Shown in pieces: positions 1 to 4,434 of a DNA stretch of 7,748 nt (its first letter is position 1; each line of letters starts with the position of its first letter). A program made the translations under genes and the position numbers. The notes below the pieces were generated by a model. That model had not been told where the DNA came from. It ran no database searches and saw only the letters and a program-made list of their open reading frames with translations. This stretch comes from an uncultured Clostridia bacterium (GTDB lineage Bacteria; Bacillota; Clostridia; Oscillospirales; Acutalibacteraceae): NCBI GenBank assembly GCA_937895645.1, contig CALBKQ010000184.1, positions 1-7,748 of the forward strand, written 5' to 3'.

Positions 1-272
1 TCAATCTCCTTACCGGTGGTGTGCTTCTCGGATCTGTATTTATGGCAACTGACTACACAACATCTCCTGTATCATTCAAGGGTAAAATCATTTACGCCAT
101 TGGTTGTGGACTTTTAACATCTTTAATCCGTATTTTTGGTTCATTACCAGAAGGCGTATCTTTCTCAATTATTATTATGAATATTCTTGTTCCTCACATT
201 GAACATCTTACCACTGCAAGACCATTTGGTGAGGTAAGAGAAAAGAAAAATAAGAAGGAGGAAGTAAAATGA
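1..272 (+). CDS. rnfD: Rnf complex subunit RnfD, C-terminal part (truncated by window edge)
   Basis: RnfD is an integral membrane subunit of the ion-pumping ferredoxin:NAD+ oxidoreductase and is homologous to NqrB. Only the last 89 codons are present; the reading frame is open from base 3 to the TGA at 270-272. The visible part begins NLLTGGVLLGSVFMATD, typical of the region before the last transmembrane helices of RnfD, and is followed by two hydrophobic segments (roughly bases 78-135 and 150-200). It ends in a short lysine/glutamate-rich cytoplasmic tail. The covalent FMN site of the family lies further upstream and is outside the window. The stop overlaps the rnfG start as ATGA, which implies translational coupling. 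An in-frame ATG at base 21 is internal to the gene and is not the start. Confidence 0.93.
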   Translation, partial: NLLTGGVLLGSVFMATDYTTSPVSFKGKIIYAIGCGLLTSLIRIFGSLPEGVSFSIIIMNILVPHIEHLTTARPFGEVREKKNKKEEVK

Positions 273-841
273 AGAAATTCGATATAAAAGAAATTCTTGT
301 TCCAACTATTTCACTCTTTCTTATTTGCACAGTTGTAACACTTTTACTTGCAGTTACAAACTCTGTTACTGCACCAAAAATAGAGCAGTTGCAATTTGAA
401 ACTGCAAACAGAACAAAAGCAGAAGTGCTTTCAGTAGCAAAAAGCTTTTCAGAAGAAAAAACAGTAGATTTGAACGGCGCAACTTATACATATTACGAAG
501 GATATGACGACAGTAAAAATGTTGTAGGTTATGTGTTTACAACATCTGCTAAAGGTTATGGCGGTGATATTGCAACTATGGTTGGTGTTAAAACTGATGG
601 TACAGTTGCAGGAATGGATTTTCTTTCAATTTCAGAAACTGCAGGTCTTGGTATGAATGCAGACAGTGACGAATTCAAATCACAGTATGTTGGCAAAAGT
701 GGTGTAATTGGAGTTAATAAAAATACATCAAGTGACACTGAAATTCAGGCACTTACAGGTGCTACAATTACATCAAAAGCAGTAACAAATGCTGTTAATA
801 TTGCATTAGAACTTTTTGAGGAGGTGGGTAAGAATGGCTGA
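269..841 (+). CDS. rnfG: Rnf complex subunit RnfG, covalent FMN-binding protein
   Basis: 190 aa, normal length for RnfG (homologous to NqrC). There is one N-terminal transmembrane anchor at about residues 10-30, and the rest is an FMN-binding domain expected on the outer face of the membrane. The flavinylation motif is visible near the C-terminus as LTGATITS; Thr166, the last Thr of TGAT, is the residue expected to carry FMN through a phosphoester bond. A Gly/Tyr-rich stretch (SAKGYGGDI) before it fits the flavin pocket. In the complex, electrons pass between the membrane clusters and the flavins of RnfG and RnfD. Start ATG 269 is preceded by AAGGAGGAAG at 255-264 and overlaps the rnfD stop. 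No membrane-bound ApbE flavin transferase gene is visible in the window. Confidence 0.97.
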   Translation: MKKFDIKEILVPTISLFLICTVVTLLLAVTNSVTAPKIEQLQFETANRTKAEVLSVAKSFSEEKTVDLNGATYTYYEGYDDSKNVVGYVFTTSAKGYGGDIATMVGVKTDGTVAGMDFLSISETAGLGMNADSDEFKSQYVGKSGVIGVNKNTSSDTEIQALTGATITSKAVTNAVNIALELFEEVGKNG

Positions 842-1535
842 GAAAAAATCTCTTGTAAAGGAATTTTCTAAAGGTCTTATTAAAGAAAACCCTGTTTTAA
901 GACTTGTGCTTGGTACTTGCCCTACTCTTGCAACTTCCACGTCAGTTGAAAGTGCGCTTGGAATGGGACTTGCTGCAACGGTAGTTCTTGTTTGCTCAAA
1001 CATTGTTATTTCTGCAATGAGAAAGGTTATTCCTTCAAAAGTTCGTATTCCGGCTTACGTTGTTATTATTGCAGGTTTCGTTTCAATCGTACAAATGCTT
1101 GTTAAAGCATTCTTGCCACAGATTGACGAAATGCTTGGCGTCTATCTTCCTCTTATTGTTGTTAACTGTATTATTTTAGGTCGTGCTGAAGCATTTGCAA
1201 GTAAAAATACAGTTCTTTATTCAGCAGTTGACGGTGTAGGTATGGGCATTGGATTTACTGCGGCACTTCTTCTTATGGGTGGTATTCGCGAACTTCTTGG
1301 CGCAGGCTCAATTGCAGGCTTTACAGTGTTCCCAGAAGTTATTCCACCAATGACAATTTTTGTATTAGCACCAGGTGGATTCTTCGTGTTTGGCATTTTG
1401 ATTGCTCTTGCTAATAAGGTTGCAGAAAGCAGTGGTAAGCCAAAAGCAGAACTTAAAGGCTGTTCTGCTTGTCCGATGGCATCAACTTGCTCACTTGTTG
1501 GCTCAAAAAACGCATGTAAGGAGGAAGAAAAATGA
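834..1535 (+). CDS. rnfE: Rnf complex subunit RnfE with cysteine-rich C-terminal tail
   Basis: 233 aa, a multi-pass membrane protein homologous to NqrD. Hydrophobic segments run from about residue 40 to 195. Cys29 (in LGTCPTLATS) and Cys112 (in VVNCIILGRAEAF) are at the positions known in NqrD/RnfE to hold the intramembrane [2Fe-2S] cluster shared with RnfA. The start is ATG 834, because GAGGAGGTG at 817-825 gives correct spacing; the in-frame TTG at 816 would sit inside that site. The gene overlaps rnfG by 8 bases. Odd feature: after the last membrane segment the protein has a polar tail with Cys210, Cys213, Cys219 and Cys228 (C-x2-C-x5-C-x8-C) followed by a Lys/Glu end. Proteobacterial RnfE lacks this as far as I know, and it could bind a metal or Fe-S cluster. 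Confidence 0.96.
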   Translation: MAEKKSLVKEFSKGLIKENPVLRLVLGTCPTLATSTSVESALGMGLAATVVLVCSNIVISAMRKVIPSKVRIPAYVVIIAGFVSIVQMLVKAFLPQIDEMLGVYLPLIVVNCIILGRAEAFASKNTVLYSAVDGVGMGIGFTAALLLMGGIRELLGAGSIAGFTVFPEVIPPMTIFVLAPGGFFVFGILIALANKVAESSGKPKAELKGCSACPMASTCSLVGSKNACKEEEK

Positions 1536-2122
1536 TTAAAGTATTTTTAGCAATTCTTCTTACAGGAATTTTAACTGATAACTTTATTCTCTCAAAGTTC
1601 TTGGGTATCTGCCCATTTTTGGGAGTTTCTAAAAAAGTAAATACTGCAGTAGGTATGAGCGCAGCGGTTATTTTCGTTATGGTACTTGCAACTGCAGTTA
1701 CATACCCAATCAATACATTGCTTATGAAGAATGATATGGAATATTTACAGACTATCGTATTTATTCTTGTAATTGCTGCCCTCGTTCAGCTTGTTGAAAT
1801 TATTCTTAAGAAGTATATGGTTTCACTTTACAATTCATTGGGTATTTATCTTCCACTTATTACAACAAACTGTGCAGTTTTGGGCGTTGTGCTTCTTAAT
1901 GTTGAAAATGGTTACACATTCGGTGAATCAATAGTTTCTTCGCTTGGCGCAGGTCTTGGCTTTATGGTGGCTATGATTATGTTTGCAGGTGTCCGTGAGC
2001 GTCTTGAGGGTGCAGATATTCCAAAAAGTTTGCAAGGACTCCCAATTACACTTGTGTCAGCATCTCTTGTGTCAATGTCTTTCTTAGGCTTTACAGGGCT
2101 TGTTGATGGTATTTTCGGTTAA
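1532..2122 (+). CDS. rnfA: Rnf complex subunit RnfA
   Basis: 196 aa, the usual length for RnfA (homologous to NqrE), with six predicted hydrophobic segments across the protein. The family signatures FLGICPFLGVSKK and LPLITTNCAVLG are present. Cys27 and Cys114 within them correspond to the cysteines that complete the intramembrane [2Fe-2S] site together with RnfE; RnfA and RnfE are inverted-topology paralogues. The start ATG 1532 overlaps the rnfE stop as ATGA, with AAGGAGG at 1518-1524 as ribosome binding site inside the rnfE tail codons. I found no CTG leucine codon in this gene; CTT and TTG/TTA dominate, which is relevant to the codon shift seen further right. Confidence 0.97.
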   Translation: MIKVFLAILLTGILTDNFILSKFLGICPFLGVSKKVNTAVGMSAAVIFVMVLATAVTYPINTLLMKNDMEYLQTIVFILVIAALVQLVEIILKKYMVSLYNSLGIYLPLITTNCAVLGVVLLNVENGYTFGESIVSSLGAGLGFMVAMIMFAGVRERLEGADIPKSLQGLPITLVSASLVSMSFLGFTGLVDGIFG

Positions 2123-2136
2123 GGAGGAGACAGAGA

Positions 2137-2943
2137 ATGGATATTTTAACTGCTGTTATCATTGTGGCTGTAATCGGTCTTGTTCTCGGTCTCGGCCTTG
2201 CAGTAGCATCTATTGTTTTTGCAGTGCCAAAAGATGAGAAGGCTGAGGCAATCCGTGAATGTCTTCCAGGTGCTAACTGTGGTGCTTGTGGATTTTCAGG
2301 CTGTGACGGCTATGCTGCCGCACTTGCAAAAGGTGAAACTGAAAATACAGCACTTTGCTCACCTGGTGGTAATGCAGTTTCAAAAGAAATTGCAGGACTT
2401 TTAGGCGTTGAGGCAGGCGAGGTTATGCCTGAGGCCGCTGTTGTACTTTGTATGGGTCATAATGGTAACGCTAAACTTAAATATGAATATCAGGGCGTTG
2501 AAAGTTGCCGAATGGCATCTCAACTTTATGGTGGGCCTAAAGAATGTGTTTATGGATGTTTAGGTCTTGGTGACTGTGTTAAGGCTTGTCCTTATGAGGC
2601 GATTCACATTTGCGACGGTGTTGCAAGAATTAACCCGATACAGTGCCGTGCTTGTAAAATGTGCGTGAACACCTGCCCTAAAGGTCTTATTGAAATGATG
2701 CCTTTACACCGTATTACTGCAGCTGTGCTTTGCAAAAATCATGACAAAGGTGCAATTACTCGTAAAGAATGCACATCAGGTTGTATTGGTTGTATGAAGT
2801 GTGTTAAGGCTTGTCAGTATGATGCTGTTAAGGTTGAAAACTTTGTAGCACACGTTGATTATCAGAAGTGTATTGGCTGTGGTGAGTGCCATAAGGTTTG
2901 CCCTGTTGGTGTAATTGACCTTGTCGATATGAAAAAGGTATAA
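2137..2943 (+). CDS. rnfB: Rnf complex subunit RnfB, multi-cluster iron-sulfur protein
   Basis: 268 aa. It is the last gene of the operon and the electron-entry subunit for reduced ferredoxin. An N-terminal hydrophobic anchor (residues 4-30) is followed by a 4Fe-4S domain with Cys48, Cys51, Cys56 and Cys74 (NCGACGFSGC...C). Four ferredoxin-like cysteine groups follow: C137-x3-C141-x5-C147-x3-C151; C170-x2-C173-x2-C176-x3-C180; C212-x3-C216-x2-C219-x2-C222-x3-C226; and C245-x2-C248-x2-C251-x3-C255. This fits two 2x[4Fe-4S] modules, as in clostridial RnfB. ATG 2137 follows AAGGAGGAG at 2121-2129, which begins inside the rnfA stop codon. Downstream lies the operon terminator. The operon order D-G-E-A-B matches the standard rnfCDGEAB arrangement of anaerobes, where the complex conserves energy as a Na+ or H+ gradient. 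Confidence 0.97.
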   Translation: MDILTAVIIVAVIGLVLGLGLAVASIVFAVPKDEKAEAIRECLPGANCGACGFSGCDGYAAALAKGETENTALCSPGGNAVSKEIAGLLGVEAGEVMPEAAVVLCMGHNGNAKLKYEYQGVESCRMASQLYGGPKECVYGCLGLGDCVKACPYEAIHICDGVARINPIQCRACKMCVNTCPKGLIEMMPLHRITAAVLCKNHDKGAITRKECTSGCIGCMKCVKACQYDAVKVENFVAHVDYQKCIGCGECHKVCPVGVIDLVDMKKV

Positions 2944-2946
2944 CAA

Positions 2947-2969
2947 AACTGCATCTTATTGAGGCAGTT
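2947..2969 (+). other. weak hairpin just after rnfB
   Basis: AACTGC at 2947-2952 pairs with GCAGTT at 2964-2969 around an 11-base loop. No T-tract follows, so it is unlikely to terminate by itself; it may protect the rnf mRNA 3' end or be incidental. Confidence 0.35.
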
Positions 2970-2996
2970 CTTATGTTACATATAATATAGCATAGC

Positions 2997-3040
2997 AAAA
3001 AAAGACGACCGTCCGTGTATCTTGGACAGTCGTCTTTTTA
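2997..3040. terminator. bidirectional intrinsic terminator between rnfB and the minus-strand small gene
   Basis: A stem GACGAC-C-GTCC (3004-3014) pairs with GGAC-A-GTCGTC (3024-3034) with one mismatch and a 9-base loop. The run of A at 2997-3003 and of T at 3035-3039 extend the stem. Read on the + strand it ends in TTTTTATT after rnfB; read on the minus strand it ends in seven T. It can therefore end both the rnf operon and the convergent transcript that starts near 3370. Confidence 0.9.
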
Positions 3041-3073
3041 TTATATGAGAAAAAATTATTATGAACTGATTTG

Positions 3074-3092
3074 TGACTTGATTTTCAAGTCA
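3074..3092. repeat. perfect small palindromic hairpin
   Basis: TGACTTG (3074-3080) and CAAGTCA (3086-3092) form a perfect 7-bp stem with a 5-base loop. It lies in the 3' tail of the minus-strand transcript inferred from the promoter at 3377-3405. No T-tract follows on either strand, so it is recorded only as a structural element. Confidence 0.5.
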
Positions 3093-3102
3093 GTATATGA
3101 AA

Positions 3103-3199
3103 AATTTCTGTACGGTGGGAAATAGGGATTGGTGTTATACTTTATGAAAAAGGAAAGGGAAAATTTGTTGGGGATTGGAAAACCCACCGCACAGAAATT
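3103..3199 (-). repeat. long-arm inverted repeat in the 3' tail of the minus-strand transcript
   Basis: Arms 3103-3119 (AATTTCTGTACGGTGGG) and 3183-3199 (CCCACCGCACAGAAATT) are complementary over 17 bp with one exception, A3112 opposite C3190. On the minus-strand RNA that position becomes a G-U wobble, so the helix is continuous only in that orientation. The 63-base insert carries two direct copies of GGGATTGG (+ strand, 3125-3132 and 3171-3178). The arm is followed on the minus strand by five T, so it may slow or end transcription, but the loop is far too long for an ordinary terminator. The gene-free interval 2944-3231 holds only these hairpins and the terminator. Confidence 0.6.
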
Positions 3200-3231
3200 G
3201 TAAACAAACTAAAGGAAGATTTTGTTCAGCT

Positions 3232-3342
3232 TTATGCTGCGAAGCTCATTAACTGAACAAGTTTGAGCAAGTGCTTGATTGAAAGCTGTTCTGAAACTAC
3301 TTCTTTTGCAAGTCTCATTTGCTCTTCGTTGGCATTAAACAT
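3232..3342 (-). CDS. small protein of 36 aa, unknown function
   Basis: Minus-strand reading frame from ATG (3342-3340) to TAA (3234-3232). It begins MFNANEEQMRLAKEVVSEQL and ends in the short amphipathic, leucine-rich stretch KHLLKLVQLMSFAA. I do not recognise the family. It is supported as a real gene by three aligned signals: a GGAGG ribosome binding site (complement of 3353-3357, spacing 10), a near-consensus promoter upstream on the same strand, and codon use like the rnf genes (CTT, GTT and GCA favoured). There is no signal peptide or strong membrane segment. It is divergent from the YhcH-family gene at 3684, and the operator-like palindromes between them could control both. After the stop, the transcript runs through a structured tail to the terminator at 2997-3040, so it could also be a dual-function RNA. 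It is too short to exclude chance entirely. Confidence 0.65.
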   Translation of the reverse strand: MFNANEEQMRLAKEVVSEQLSIKHLLKLVQLMSFAA

Positions 3343-3376
3343 TGATGTTCCGCCTCCTTTATTCTGTTGTGGCTAT

Positions 3377-3405
3377 ATAATAACACTAAAAAATCAAAAA
3401 GTCAA
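3377..3405 (-). promoter_or_regulatory. sigma-A-type promoter for the 36-aa minus-strand gene
   Basis: On the minus strand, TTGACT (complement of 3400-3405) is followed after exactly 17 bp by TATTAT (complement of 3377-3382). The expected start of transcription is near 3370, about 27 bases before the ATG at 3342. A half-site TGCACAA of the operator motif lies at 3413-3419, directly upstream of the -35 box. Confidence 0.75.
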
Positions 3406-3423
3406 GTATTTTTGCACAACTAA

Positions 3424-3458
3424 AACGCTTGTTATTTGTGCAGTTTGCACAAAGCGTT
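3424..3458. promoter_or_regulatory. operator-like palindrome 1
   Basis: Core TTTGTGCA (3435-3442), spacer GTT, then TGCACAAA (3446-3453): perfect 8-bp arms in a 19-bp site. It is framed by a second inverted pair, AACGCTT (3424-3430) and AAGCGTT (3452-3458), so the whole can also be drawn as a longer interrupted stem. It sits in the divergent region, upstream of the minus-strand -35 box. It looks like the binding site of a homodimeric repressor or activator; the regulator is not in the window. Confidence 0.6.
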
Positions 3459-3512
3459 GTAAAGAGTTTATGTTGACAGTGTTCGCAAAATCAACTAATA
3501 GAAATGCGAATT

Positions 3513-3531
3513 TTTGTGCAAAATTCACAAA
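3513..3531. promoter_or_regulatory. operator-like palindrome 2, same architecture as palindrome 1
   Basis: TTTGTGCA (3513-3520), spacer AAA, TTCACAAA (3524-3531): the same half-site, the same 3-base spacer and one mismatch in the second arm. Its centre is 78 bp from that of palindrome 1. A further isolated half-site TTTGTGCA is at 3599-3606, upstream of the YhcH-family promoter. The interval 3343-3683 has no convincing gene; it holds the two promoters and these sites. Confidence 0.6.
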
Positions 3532-3638
3532 TAATAAAATAAAAATTTTAATGCAGTGAATTCAAAAAGAGTTAAAATCTGTCTAAATGGGTAAAAAGTT
3601 TGTGCAATTTTTTTATAAAAGTTTTTGAAAAAATTAAA

Positions 3639-3667
3639 TTGACTTTTGAAAAAGTCTTTGATATATT
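3639..3667 (+). promoter_or_regulatory. promoter of the YhcH-family gene
   Basis: TTGACT (3639-3644), 17-bp spacer, TATATT (3662-3667). The expected transcript start is at about 3673-3675, only about 10 bases before the ATG at 3684. The leader would be extremely short and begin essentially at the GGTGAT that serves as ribosome binding site. Confidence 0.6.
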
Positions 3668-3683
3668 GTGTTTGGTGATATTT

Positions 3684-4130
3684 ATGATTTTTGATACATT
3701 AAAAAACATTGACAATTACAAAGGACTTGGCAGAGTATATACTGCACTTAAATTTCTTTCTGAAACTGATTTCAATAAAATGGATTTGGGTAGGTATGAA
3801 ATCGACGGTGACAACATATACTATATGGTGCAAACCTACGATACTGACCCACAAAAAACTATTGCTGAAGCCCATAAGAAATATATTGATATTCAGTTTA
3901 TGGTAAGTGGTGAAGAGTTAATAGGAGTTGCACCCATTGAATGTGAAAAAACTGAAACTGAAGCCTTGCCAGAGAACGATGTATGGTTTTATGAGTGCAA
4001 AACCCAGCCGATAACACTTATAGAGAATAGTTTTATGGTGTTATATCCTAATGATTTGCATTCTCCTGGTGTAGCCACAAATGGCAAATCCATTACTTGT
4101 AAAAAAGTGGTTGTCAAGGTAAAAGTTTAA
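3684..4130 (+). CDS. YhcH/YjgK/YiaL family protein (cupin-like, DUF386)
   Basis: 148 aa, the normal length of the family (about 150). Conserved family features are visible: EAHKKYIDIQ at residues 62-71 (Glu62 and His64 as likely metal ligands), then GEE, and YPNDLHSPG at 121-129, where His126 is a likely third ligand. Members have a double-stranded beta-helix fold. They occur in sugar or sialic acid catabolic loci and beside EbgA-type beta-galactosidases; the exact substrate is known for few of them. Here the gene stands alone, so no pathway can be deduced from its neighbours. Start ATG 3684 was chosen because it follows a promoter at 3639-3667 and GGTGAT at 3674-3679, and because the family starts with MIFD-like sequences. 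Extending to TTG 3600 would place the promoter inside the gene. No clear terminator follows; the aspS leader promoter begins 24 bases later. Confidence 0.9.
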   Translation: MIFDTLKNIDNYKGLGRVYTALKFLSETDFNKMDLGRYEIDGDNIYYMVQTYDTDPQKTIAEAHKKYIDIQFMVSGEELIGVAPIECEKTETEALPENDVWFYECKTQPITLIENSFMVLYPNDLHSPGVATNGKSITCKKVVVKVKV

Positions 4131-4154
4131 TACTATAATATATTAAGAAAAATA

Positions 4155-4182
4155 TTGACAAAAGATGATTTTTTGTTATAAT
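4155..4182 (+). promoter_or_regulatory. consensus sigma-A promoter of the T-box/aspS unit
   Basis: Perfect TTGACA (4155-4160) and perfect TATAAT (4177-4182) separated by 16 bp. The predicted start is near 4188, which coincides with the first base of the T-box basal stem. Confidence 0.88.
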
Positions 4183-4187
4183 ATCTA

Positions 4188-4408
4188 TCGAAGACTCGGC
4201 TTTTGTGGAAAGTCTGACAGGGAGAATGCGTCACCGACTGAAAGCGCGTTTGAGATGAGTAGTAAGTTTGGGAACACTTCGAAGGCAATACTAATTTAAT
4301 AATAAAAGAGGGTTTGCTTTTGCAAATCAATGCGGGTGGCACCGCGGGTATTTTATAAATTACTCGTCCCGGGAATATTTTGCGTATTCCCGGGGCTTTT
4401 TATTTTGT
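4188..4408 (+). ncRNA. T-box riboswitch leader of aspS
   Basis: A leader that senses uncharged tRNA and controls read-through into aspS. The basal stem I helix TCGAAG (4188-4193) pairs with CTTCGA (4277-4282). An AGGGAG bulge segment (4219-4224) leads to a distal helix AATGCG/CGCGTT (4225-4230/4245-4250) capped by a loop containing GACTGAAAG, as in other T-boxes. Stem III is GGTTTGC/GCAAATC (4311-4317/4322-4328). The invariant T-box TGGCACCGCG is at 4337-4346. GGG at 4334-4336 can pair with CCC at 4368-4370 to form the antiterminator, in competition with the terminator. The likely specifier is AAC at 4273-4275, directly before A4276 and the basal stem, which would read tRNA-Asn; this reading is tentative. 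The interval 4131-4434 contains nothing else but the promoter. Confidence 0.93.
4367..4408 (+). terminator. regulated terminator of the T-box leader
   Basis: CCCGGGAATA (4368-4377) pairs perfectly with TATTCCCGGG (4385-4394) around a 7-base loop, followed by GCTTTTTATTTT. Its left arm includes the CCC needed by the antiterminator, giving the mutually exclusive pair expected of a T-box. Confidence 0.93.
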
Positions 4409-4434
4409 TTCGGGATAAACTGGAGGTAGACAAA

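Noticed and set aside
3101..3256. Open + strand frame of 51 codons with a protein-like reading (contains YEKGKGKFVGDWKTHRTEI)
   Set aside because: No ATG, GTG or TTG start and no ribosome binding site; a TGA lies immediately upstream. It overlaps the inverted repeat and the end of the minus-strand gene. It could be a decayed gene remnant, but the sequence alone does not support a feature.
3263..3559. 98-codon + strand frame in the divergent region
   Set aside because: It runs across the minus-strand gene start, its promoter and both operator palindromes, has no ribosome binding site, and its composition (many Cys, Thr and Lys from AT-rich noncoding DNA) is not protein-like.
3600..3683. TTG-initiated extension of the YhcH-family protein
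   Set aside because: The extension contains the gene's own promoter, lacks a ribosome binding site, and the family starts with the MIFD-type sequence at 3684.
4330..4434. N-terminal extension of AspRS by 35 codons
   Set aside because: It would translate through the T-box sequence and the regulated terminator; AspRS proteins start at the MYRTLYC-like position, and the ribosome binding site is at 4421-4427.
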